DNA of 16,577 nt. It comes from TMED14 sp041179465. GTDB lineage: Bacteria; Bacteroidota; Bacteroidia; Flavobacteriales; Schleiferiaceae. Position numbers and translations under genes: made by a program. Below, one piece after another: positions 1 to 5,481 of this stretch. The notes under the pieces are model-generated. The model worked only from the letters and a program-made list of their open reading frames with translations, ran no database searches and was not told the origin of the DNA. The stretch lies in assembly GCA_041179465.1 (NCBI GenBank), contig JBEGTJ010000039.1:1-16577 (forward strand), written 5' to 3'. Each line of letters starts with the position of its first letter. Within the stretch, counting starts at the first letter, position 1.

Positions 1-446
1 GAATCAGTGGCGGCAAAAAGCTCGGGCTGAATCCGCGCAACCAAGCGGTTAAGGGCCTCGGAATCTCCGGTAAACGTGAAGTGGATGTGCCCAATTTTGG
101 TCGACGAAATCACCGTGGAGTGAAATCCGCCCCGATCCATCCAAAACTGGGCGGACTTGGCCGCCGCCGCGACCACCGAACTTTCTTCGATGGCCATCGG
201 CACCGTGTATACCTGATTGTTGATGAGGAAGTTGGGCGCAACACCAAGCGGTAAAAAGTAGTTGGCTACCGTGTTTTCGATGAACTCGTCGTGGCGCTTT
301 TGCACGGCCTCGTCGGCGTGGTTGTACGAAGCCAAGAGCTCTTGCCCGCGGGCGGGATCGCTCAGGTGCTGCTCGGTGAGCCACGTAATCTTAGCGGCTT
401 TGCTCAACTTGGAAAAACCGCGAATTTGGAGGTTGCTGCGCTTCAT
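1..446 (-). CDS. mvaA: Hydroxymethylglutaryl-CoA reductase, class II (degradative-type), N-terminal part
   Basis: The gene starts at the ATG at 446 on the minus strand and runs off the left edge, giving 148 complete codons. The N-terminus contains IRGFSKLSKAAKITWL, which matches the GFSKLS start of flavobacterial class II HMG-CoA reductases. Residues 84-95 (MAIEESSVVAAA) carry the conserved glutamate-containing motif near the active site, and WMDRGGF follows at 102-108. The enzyme interconverts HMG-CoA and mevalonate. Flavobacteriia make isoprenoids through mevalonate, so a biosynthetic role is likely despite the 'degradative' family name; this is inference. The missing part should hold the nucleotide-binding domain and the catalytic Lys, Asp and His. 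It lies 28 nt downstream of the 110-residue membrane protein gene but has its own TAnnTTTG element at 462-469. Family assignment is firm from the motifs; the symbol is less certain. Confidence 0.87.
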   Translation of the reverse strand, partial: MKRSNLQIRGFSKLSKAAKITWLTEQHLSDPARGQELLASYNHADEAVQKRHDEFIENTVANYFLPLGVAPNFLINNQVYTVPMAIEESSVVAAAAKSAQFWMDRGGFHSTVISSTKIGHIHFTFTGDSEALNRLVARIQPELFAATD

Positions 447-461
447 GTTTAAGAATTGGTA

Positions 462-469
462 CAAAAGTA
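462..469 (-). promoter_or_regulatory. Candidate -7 element (TACTTTTG) for the HMG-CoA reductase gene
   Basis: On the minus strand TACTTTTG matches the Bacteroidota consensus TAnnTTTG exactly. A TTG lies 22 nt upstream (494-492), within the usual spacing range for a -33 element. It falls in the 28-nt gap before the ATG at 446, giving a predicted leader of about 10 nt. Seen by pattern only. Confidence 0.5.
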
Positions 470-474
470 ACCGC

Positions 475-807
475 TTATCGCCCCAGAGGTTCAACAAAGC
501 GCCACATTCCTGCCCCGGCGGCATAGGCGAGTGCGTCCAAAGGGTCGGCAGTAAAGCGCGGATCAAAACCGGGTATCCACCATTCAAAAGCCGCCGCCCA
601 AACCAAGGTGAACCCTGCTACGGTGCTCCACGATAGCAGCAAATTGGGCTGAACCCGGCGCGCCAGCCAGCTGGGTACGCCCAAGGCCACCGGCACGAAG
701 CAGCAGGGATCCAAAAACGAGTCGGCCCATCGGAACGAGACGCCCCACGCCAAACCTATTTGGTGGAGCCCAAAGGCCGCCAGGGCCAGGGCCGTGACGG
801 GGTTCAC
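475..807 (-). CDS. Small integral membrane protein, resembles the family annotated 'magnesium citrate secondary transporter' in Bacteroidota
   Basis: This 110-residue protein has about four hydrophobic segments (roughly residues 3-22, 31-48, 55-73 and 89-105). The most distinctive stretch is at 74-99: FEWWIP, then FTADPLDALAYAAGA. From memory, a similar pattern (FE..P......TAD..D...Y..G) occurs in short flavobacterial proteins named 'magnesium citrate secondary transporter'. That name is weakly supported, so no transport function should be assumed. The start is the GTG at 807, whose GTGA overlaps the TGA of the upstream zinc-ribbon gene by 3-4 nt. An in-frame ATG far upstream (930) would read through that gene and is unlikely. 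The overlap implies co-translation with the zinc-ribbon protein, itself a membrane protein, so the two may act together. Confidence 0.72.
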   Translation of the reverse strand: MNPVTALALAAFGLHQIGLAWGVSFRWADSFLDPCCFVPVALGVPSWLARRVQPNLLLSWSTVAGFTLVWAAAFEWWIPGFDPRFTADPLDALAYAAGAGMWRFVEPLGR

Positions 808-1082
808 ACGGCCACCCAGTAGGCCATCCAGGCGATGGCTCCGCCGACGGCGAGCACCGCCCAGTGCATGGCCTTGCCGGCGTTGATCAGACTGCGCTTC
901 CAGTGGGGAATCTGGGGGTCGGTGTTCCATTCCATAGTGGGCATTTCAAATGCTTTGTGCCGGTTCGGATTTTCCTGATTGGCAAACGTGCTGTGTACCT
1001 GGCGCTCGGCTGCGCAGGAAGGGCAGCGGTCGGAGTCCTCGCCCCACTCGCCGCATTGGGTGCATTTTAGCTGGGTAGCCAT
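804..1082 (-). CDS. Zinc-ribbon protein with C-terminal membrane anchor, unknown function
   Basis: This is a 92-residue protein. Residues 7-10 (CTQC) and 20-23 (CPSC) form a four-cysteine zinc ribbon. A polar linker of about 45 residues follows, and residues 72-92 form one hydrophobic helix ending at the C-terminus. It therefore looks like a tail-anchored protein with the zinc ribbon in the cytoplasm; topology is inferred. The ATG at 1082 is chosen because the ribbon begins right after it. The longer frame from 1190 would run through the tRNA-Phe gene and its terminator. A TACCTTTG element at 1094-1087 leaves only four bases before the ATG. The stop overlaps the GTG start of the next gene. 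I do not recognise a named family. Confidence 0.75.
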   Translation of the reverse strand: MATQLKCTQCGEWGEDSDRCPSCAAERQVHSTFANQENPNRHKAFEMPTMEWNTDPQIPHWKRSLINAGKAMHWAVLAVGGAIAWMAYWVAV

Positions 1083-1086
1083 GCCG

Positions 1087-1094
1087 CAAAGGTA
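1087..1094 (-). promoter_or_regulatory. Candidate -7 element (TACCTTTG) for the zinc-ribbon gene
   Basis: TACCTTTG on the minus strand is an exact TAnnTTTG match, ending five bases before the ATG at 1082. No good -33 element is visible; the spaced region falls on the T-tract of the tRNA terminator. If used, the mRNA would be leaderless or nearly so. Confidence 0.45.
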
Positions 1095-1116
1095 GTCTCG
1101 CTTGCCCGCTCTGCAT

Positions 1117-1147
1117 AAAAAAAGCCCCACAGCGAACTGAGGGGCTT
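1117..1147 (-). terminator. Rho-independent terminator of tRNA-Phe, UUCG tetraloop
   Basis: Read on the minus strand, AAGCCCC pairs with GGGGCTT. Inside that stem, CAG/CTG closes a TTCG loop across one mismatch (T opposite T). Seven T residues (1123-1117) follow directly. The hairpin begins 8 nt after the encoded CCA end of the tRNA, so it should end the tRNA transcript. The CUUCGG-like loop type is known to stabilise RNA hairpins; here the closing pair is G-C. Confidence 0.88.
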
Positions 1148-1155
1148 GGCGATTT

Positions 1156-1231
1156 TGGTGGTTCGGGGCGGAATCGAACCGTCGACACATGGATTTTCAG
1201 TCCATTGCTCTACCAACTGAGCTACCGAACC
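1156..1231 (-). tRNA. tRNA-Phe (anticodon GAA)
   Basis: The cloverleaf reads cleanly on the minus strand. The acceptor stem GGTTCGG (1231-1225) pairs with CCGAACC (1166-1160). The D arm contains GCTCAGTTGGTAGAGC. The anticodon stem ATGGA/TCCAT encloses the loop CTGAAAA, giving anticodon GAA. The T arm contains GGTTCGATTCC. The discriminator base is A (1159), and the terminal CCA is encoded in the DNA (1158-1156). The gene is single, with its own candidate promoter upstream and a strong terminator downstream. Confidence 0.97.
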
Positions 1232-1244
1232 AAAATCGGGAGTG

Positions 1245-1252
1245 CAAATTTA
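1245..1252 (-). promoter_or_regulatory. Candidate -7 element (TAAATTTG) for tRNA-Phe
   Basis: TAAATTTG on the minus strand matches TAnnTTTG exactly and ends 13 nt before the first base of the tRNA (1231), so the precursor leader would be short. It lies in the 55-nt AT-rich divergent spacer shared with coaX. The upstream -33 region has only a weak TTAG. Confidence 0.5.
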
Positions 1253-1268
1253 AGCAAAAAACCTGAAC

Positions 1269-1276
1269 TAACTTTG
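1269..1276 (+). promoter_or_regulatory. Candidate -7 element (TAACTTTG) for the coaX operon
   Basis: TAACTTTG is an exact TAnnTTTG match, ending ten bases before the coaX ATG at 1287. The transcript would start only a few bases upstream of the start codon. It is divergent from, and within 20 nt of, the tRNA-Phe -7 element. No convincing -33 sequence is seen. Confidence 0.45.
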
Positions 1277-1286
1277 ATTTCCTCAA

Positions 1287-1991
1287 ATGATTGCTGTAGA
1301 CGCCGGAAACACGACCATCAAAGTCCTGGAATTCAATCCTTCGGGCGAAGTGGTATCCCTAAAAAAATGGCCGGCCGCGCAGTGGCGCGACTGCGCCGCT
1401 GCCCTTGAGGGCTGCAGCGATGCCGTTTGGATTGCCGACACCGCCAAGCGTCCGTGGCCTCAGGGAATCCTCGCCACCGCGGAGCACCCCTGGTCTTTTG
1501 AAATTTGCTATTCCGCGCAGATTGGCAGCGACCGATTGGCCGCCATGGAAGGCGCCTTGCTCCGAAACCCGGGCCGCTCCATTCTGATGGTTTCCTGCGG
1601 AACCTGCCTCACGTTTACCTACCTCCACCAAGGAACGCGGCTTCAAGGCGGTTCCATCGCGCCCGGTTGGACCAGCCGCCTTCGGGCCCTCGCCGAGCAC
1701 ACCGGAAGCCTTCCGCTCCTCAACCCCCTCTCCGATGAGGAACTTGAGTGGGCCTTGGGCGCCGACCCGCGAACCGACACGACCGAGGCGAGCATGCACC
1801 GCGGGGCGATCCAGGGAATCCTGGATCAGGCCCAGGCCGAAGTGGCACGGTTTCGGCAATTGGACCCCGACCTCGTCCTGATCCTCCACGGCGGCGACGC
1901 CCGGGCGTTGGCGGGTCGCATTAAAAACGGCATCTTTGCCGACGAAAATTGGATCGCCCTCGGACTGTGGTCGATCGCCCAACGTACATGA
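1287..1991 (+). CDS. coaX: Type III pantothenate kinase (CoaX), atypical active site
   Basis: CoaX phosphorylates pantothenate with ATP, the first step of coenzyme A synthesis, in the cytoplasm. The protein has 234 residues, slightly shorter than the usual 240-260. Family motifs are present: DAGNTT at 5-10 (phosphate loop), GSDR at 80-83, GGSIAPG at 121-127, and the LRALAEHTGSLPL segment at 132-144. Two sites deviate. The usual DAGT motif, whose Asp is the proposed catalytic base in characterised enzymes, reads SCGT at 103-106. The usual TGG near the C-terminus reads HGG at 201-203. The codons are unambiguous (GTT TCC TGC GGA ACC). The enzyme may be altered or impaired, or the genome may have another PanK. 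It opens the operon, 55 nt from the divergent tRNA-Phe; its TGA overlaps the next ATG by 4 nt. Confidence 0.88.
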   Translation: MIAVDAGNTTIKVLEFNPSGEVVSLKKWPAAQWRDCAAALEGCSDAVWIADTAKRPWPQGILATAEHPWSFEICYSAQIGSDRLAAMEGALLRNPGRSILMVSCGTCLTFTYLHQGTRLQGGSIAPGWTSRLRALAEHTGSLPLLNPLSDEELEWALGADPRTDTTEASMHRGAIQGILDQAQAEVARFRQLDPDLVLILHGGDARALAGRIKNGIFADENWIALGLWSIAQRT

Positions 1992-3322
1992 TCCGCAAGA
2001 CCCTCCTCAATCTCTTCCTGACCGCCGGCTTGGTGCCCGCCCTCGCCCAGCAGCAATCGGTCAGCCCGTATTCCCTTTTTGGTGCCGGCTGGTCCCAGCC
2101 CCAGGCCAACGCCTACCAGCAGTTTTTGGGCGGAGCGAGCGCCGCCGACCGCAATCCATGGTACCTGAACCCCGACCAACCGGCCGCCCTCTCGGCCATT
2201 AAATACACCACGCTCGATTTTGGCGGACAGCTCACCGGCGTCGTCCAAACCAGCGACACAAACCAGCAATTCAACCGCACCGGGGGCTTCAATCACTTCG
2301 GAATCGCCGTTCCCTTAGCTAAGGGCATGGGCATTTCGGCGTCCTTGCGGCCCTACACGGCCGTGGGCTACGACGTCCAGCAGTCGGGCACCGACTCGGC
2401 CTTTGGCGACTGGATCCAACGCTTTGCGGGCCGGGGCGGACTTAACTCCACCTCGCTTACGTGGGCCTGGTCCCCCATTAAGTACCTCTCGGTAGGGGCC
2501 ACGGCGCGCTACCTTTTTGGCTCGGCCGACCGAAGCACCAAAGTCTACTTTACCGACGGGCGCTTTGACTACGCCGGCGAAGTCGAGCGCGTCCTCGTGA
2601 GCGATTGGCGCTGGAATGCCGGAGCCCAGCTCATCCTCCCGTTTGGCCTGAACGAGCTGGTGGCCGGGGCGCAGTACGAGCCCAAGGCGAACCTCTCGGC
2701 CGTCCAGAACTACGCGTGGTACAGCTTCAAAACCAACAGCGACGGAGCGGAAATTCCGCTCGACACCATATCAGCGGTCAACGGTGCCGTGGGTACCGTG
2801 GCCTTCGGCGGCCGTCAGGCAGTGGGCCTTCGATGGGCCACCAACCGCAAGAACACGCTCCTTCCGGCGTGGACCCTAAGCGGACACTTCGAGCGCACCC
2901 ACGTAGGCGACCACCGCGACTTCAATGCGACCCAATCGGGCAACTACCGCGGCTACGCTCAGGCCTGGATCGTTCAAGCGAGCGTGGTTCCCACCCTCGT
3001 TTCCACCAAAAAGAAGCGCACTTCCTACTTCAGTCAGGTGCAGTACGTGGGCTCTTTTCGCCGAGACCATTTTGGTTTGTATGCGGGCGGAGCGCCCGGC
3101 GGTACCGCCGTTCGCGGATGGAGCGGCAACCTCGGCATGGCCATGCCCGTGGGCGGACGCAGCTTCATTCCTGGCGACGTGAAGGTGGCCACGGTGCACG
3201 TTGGCCTCAATTTTGGAAGTATAGGTTCAGTTAACCACGGATTAGTTCGAGAACAATATCTTCGCGCCGCCGTTGGTTTAACGTTGAACGATCAGTGGTT
3301 TATGAAAGCAAAATTCCGTTAA
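1988..3322 (+). CDS. Outer-membrane beta-barrel protein, unknown function
   Basis: This is a 444-residue protein starting at the ATG whose ATGA overlaps the coaX stop. The start is supported by an immediate signal peptide: MIRKT, then a hydrophobic run, then ALAQQQ, with cleavage probably near residues 20-22. The mature start SPYSLFGAGW resembles the PYS.FG.G opening of many Bacteroidota FadL/PorV-like outer-membrane proteins, and NPDQPAALSAIKYTTLDFG follows. The rest alternates aromatic and polar residues as expected for amphipathic strands, and it ends in an aromatic-plus-basic tail (WFMKAKFR). An earlier in-frame ATG at 1949 would put 13 charged residues before the signal peptide and is rejected. 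Proteins of this kind are commonly found right after coaX in flavobacteria. Substrate unknown. The last 130 bases are more AT-rich than the rest of the gene. Confidence 0.78.
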   Translation: MIRKTLLNLFLTAGLVPALAQQQSVSPYSLFGAGWSQPQANAYQQFLGGASAADRNPWYLNPDQPAALSAIKYTTLDFGGQLTGVVQTSDTNQQFNRTGGFNHFGIAVPLAKGMGISASLRPYTAVGYDVQQSGTDSAFGDWIQRFAGRGGLNSTSLTWAWSPIKYLSVGATARYLFGSADRSTKVYFTDGRFDYAGEVERVLVSDWRWNAGAQLILPFGLNELVAGAQYEPKANLSAVQNYAWYSFKTNSDGAEIPLDTISAVNGAVGTVAFGGRQAVGLRWATNRKNTLLPAWTLSGHFERTHVGDHRDFNATQSGNYRGYAQAWIVQASVVPTLVSTKKKRTSYFSQVQYVGSFRRDHFGLYAGGAPGGTAVRGWSGNLGMAMPVGGRSFIPGDVKVATVHVGLNFGSIGSVNHGLVREQYLRAAVGLTLNDQWFMKAKFR

Positions 3323-3324
3323 GT

Positions 3325-4746
3325 ATGAAACGAGTTCTTGGATTCCTCTTGCTAGTAGCTGCCCTGGGTAGCCAGCCCCTCTTTGGTCAAAAAGCGGTTT
3401 GGGGCAAAAACGCCACTGATTCTACGGTGTGCTTTGAAAAGTTCAATACGTTCGGAGCTCTGTACAACAGCAAGTCCTACGTCGAGGCCTACGAACCCTG
3501 GAAGGCCGTTTACGAAACCTGCCCCCAAGCCACGGAGGTCATTTACAAGTTTGCCCCCAAGATCCTGGAGGCAAAAATCAAGGAAGCCACCGACCCTAAG
3601 GTCAAGCAAGACTTGATTCGCCTGCTGCTTTCGACCTACGACCGCCGCAACCAGCTGTATCCGGGTAAAGAAGCCGAAATCCTCGCCCAAAAGGCCGACG
3701 ATTTCTGGACCTACTACCCAGACAGCGCTTCGACGGCCTACGCCATGTACAAAAAGGTTTTTGACATGGACCCCAAGGCCCTTCAGCCCGCCTACCTGAA
3801 CAACTACTTCAATGTGGTCATCAAACTCTACAAAGAAGAGAAGCTGAACTCGTTTGGATTGGTCGAAGGATTTAACGACGTCGCCGAAGCCATTGAACTT
3901 CAGTCCAACGACCGCAACACGTTGATCGCCCAGCTCACCGAAAAGGACACCTTGGGCACCATTTCGGATCGCGAGAAGCGCAACCTCGACGCGAACCGCA
4001 AGCTGCTGGCGCAGTCCGAGAAGCTGTTGGGCAACATCGAGAAGGGCATTGCTCCGCTGCTGACCTGCGAGCGCTTGACCCTGATCTACAACGACTCGAC
4101 CTATGCGCTGCACACCACCGACAAGTCGTGGTTGGCGCGCGCCATCACCATGCTCTCCAAAGAACGCACGGCGGCCGACGGAACGACGTCGAACTGCACC
4201 GACAACCCGATGTACTTCAAAGCGGCTTCGTCGCTCTACAAGCTCGAGCCCACGGCCAAGGCCGCGCGTTCCATGGGCCTCTTGAGCGTGAAAAACGGCA
4301 TGTATGCCGAGGCCAAGAAGTACTTTGACGACGCGATCCGTCAGGAAGTCGACCCGAAGAAGCGTTCCATGGACTGGCTGAAGCTGGCCGTGATCGCCGA
4401 GAAGCAAGGGCAGCTTGCCGAAGCCAAGCGCGCGTGCCTCGAGTCCGCCCGCGCCAACCCCGAATCGGGCGAGGCCTACCTCTTCCTGGCTTCGGTCTAT
4501 GCCAAGGCAGCAGGATCTTGCGGCAGCAATGCCTTTGAAAAGAATGCCGTGTACTGGGCGGCCATCAACATGGCCAACCGCGCGGCTTCGGTCCAGCCTG
4601 ACCTGGCGGCCCGCGCCGAATCGCTGGCCTCGGCTTTTCGCAAAAACGTGCCCGACAAGTCAATCGCCTTCCAGTTTAACTACAAGGAAGGGGATACCTA
4701 CACGATCGGCTGTTGGATCAACGAGCGCGTCGTTGTTCGCTTCTAA
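3325..4746 (+). CDS. Exported tetratricopeptide-repeat protein
   Basis: This is a 473-residue protein. Residues 1-21 form a signal peptide (MKRVLGFLLLVAALGSQPLFGQ, cleavage near 19-22), which decides the ATG at 3325, two bases after the OMP stop. An in-frame ATG at 3295 lies inside the OMP gene and would spoil the signal. The body is alpha-helical. TPR-like helix pairs are clearest at about 314-342, 349-380 and 383-425, with NPESGEAYLFLASVY a good TPR helix. Residues 35-150 look like a more divergent helical repeat region. The tail has KEGDTYTIGCWINE (454-467), a pattern I recall in flavobacterial TPR proteins of this operon. The protein is probably periplasmic or outer-membrane associated and acts as a scaffold; its partner is unknown. 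Confidence 0.8.
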   Translation: MKRVLGFLLLVAALGSQPLFGQKAVWGKNATDSTVCFEKFNTFGALYNSKSYVEAYEPWKAVYETCPQATEVIYKFAPKILEAKIKEATDPKVKQDLIRLLLSTYDRRNQLYPGKEAEILAQKADDFWTYYPDSASTAYAMYKKVFDMDPKALQPAYLNNYFNVVIKLYKEEKLNSFGLVEGFNDVAEAIELQSNDRNTLIAQLTEKDTLGTISDREKRNLDANRKLLAQSEKLLGNIEKGIAPLLTCERLTLIYNDSTYALHTTDKSWLARAITMLSKERTAADGTTSNCTDNPMYFKAASSLYKLEPTAKAARSMGLLSVKNGMYAEAKKYFDDAIRQEVDPKKRSMDWLKLAVIAEKQGQLAEAKRACLESARANPESGEAYLFLASVYAKAAGSCGSNAFEKNAVYWAAINMANRAASVQPDLAARAESLASAFRKNVPDKSIAFQFNYKEGDTYTIGCWINERVVVRF

Positions 4747-5290
4747 GCGCGTACTCCTCTTCGTACTGGGCGTCGTCGTGGCTTCGTGCCGCAACGACGC
4801 CCAAGACGTTAAAAAGATCCGCAGCGTCGCCAAGGGGCCCAGCTCCATACAGTACGGAATTACCGTCGTGTACTCCGACACCTCGACCGTGCAGTGGCGC
4901 TTGAAGGCGCGCGAACTGGAAGAGGTGCGCACCGGGGGCCAAACCGAGCGCGAGGTGTTTCGAGGCGACGTGTCTGCCGTGCAGTTGCTCCAGGGCAAGC
5001 CCACGGGCCGCTCGCTGACGGCCGACCAAATCGTGCGCGACGTGCGCAAACAAAAGTGGTTTCTGACGGGCGGTGTTGCCGTGCGCCAAGGAGCCCGCAA
5101 GTCCCTGCGCACGGAATCCCTGGAATGGGACCGCAGCTCCGGCAAGATCTTGGGCAGCCAGTGGGTCGAAATCAACGACGAAGGCCAAACCTTGAGCGGA
5201 ACCGGATTCGAGGCCATGGAAGATCTCTCCGTGTACACCATCTTTGAGGTGTCGGGCCAATTTGACGAACAAACACCCAAGAACCCATGA
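4733..5290 (+). CDS. lptC: LPS export ABC transporter periplasmic protein LptC (predicted lipoprotein)
   Basis: LptC links the inner-membrane LptBFG exporter to the periplasmic LptA bridge and accepts lipopolysaccharide on its way to the outer membrane. The protein has 185 residues from a TTG start at 4733. I chose TTG because it gives a short basic N-terminus, a hydrophobic run (VLLFVLGVVV) and a lipobox VASC with Cys at about 19. No ATG occurs in frame nearby, and the in-frame ATG at 4415 is inside the TPR gene. Downstream, TADQIVRD, then KQKWFLTGGVAV and TESLEWDRSSGKILGS, fit the LptC/OstA-like beta-jellyroll pattern. The gene overlaps the TPR gene by 14 nt, and its TGA overlaps the next ATG. 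The family call is good; the start codon is likely but not proven. Confidence 0.82.
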   Translation: MFASKRVLLFVLGVVVASCRNDAQDVKKIRSVAKGPSSIQYGITVVYSDTSTVQWRLKARELEEVRTGGQTEREVFRGDVSAVQLLQGKPTGRSLTADQIVRDVRKQKWFLTGGVAVRQGARKSLRTESLEWDRSSGKILGSQWVEINDEGQTLSGTGFEAMEDLSVYTIFEVSGQFDEQTPKNP

Positions 5291-5481
5291 ACAGCCCCAT
5301 GCGTTGGCGCGTCCTCGAGTGGATTTACTACGTGACCGCCATTTTATCTGCCGAAGCTGCGTGGTCCTTTTATGCGACGGAACCCAAGCGGGCCCTCTTG
5401 TTCGCTGCCTTCACCGTGGGTTCCATCGCCATGGCCCTCTGGCGTCGGTCCCAGCGGCTTAAATCCAACAAGCCCTCATGA
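5287..5481 (+). CDS. Small two-helix membrane protein, unknown function
   Basis: This is a 64-residue protein. Two hydrophobic stretches (about residues 10-24 and 36-50) are separated by the charged turn ATEPKRA, and the C-terminus is basic (WRRSQRLKSNK). This fits a helical hairpin with both ends in the cytoplasm. It is set between ATGA overlaps on both sides: its ATG overlaps the lptC stop, and its TGA overlaps the ATG of the CNNM gene. Such tight packing argues strongly that it is translated. Small membrane proteins of this size occur at this place in other flavobacterial lptC operons, by memory. A helper role for the Lpt machinery or the CNNM protein is only a guess. Confidence 0.72.
   Translation: MNSPMRWRVLEWIYYVTAILSAEAAWSFYATEPKRALLFAAFTVGSIAMALWRRSQRLKSNKPS

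Noticed and set aside
262..636. A 124-codon plus-strand frame at the left edge.
   Set aside because: It overlaps both the HMG-CoA reductase start and the membrane protein gene in antisense and has no motif.
1083..1190. An upstream ATG at 1190 as the zinc-ribbon start.
   Set aside because: It would translate through part of tRNA-Phe and its terminator; the ribbon begins right after the ATG at 1082.
3352..4407. A 351-codon open frame on the minus strand.
   Set aside because: It is antisense to the TPR protein gene and shows biased composition only.
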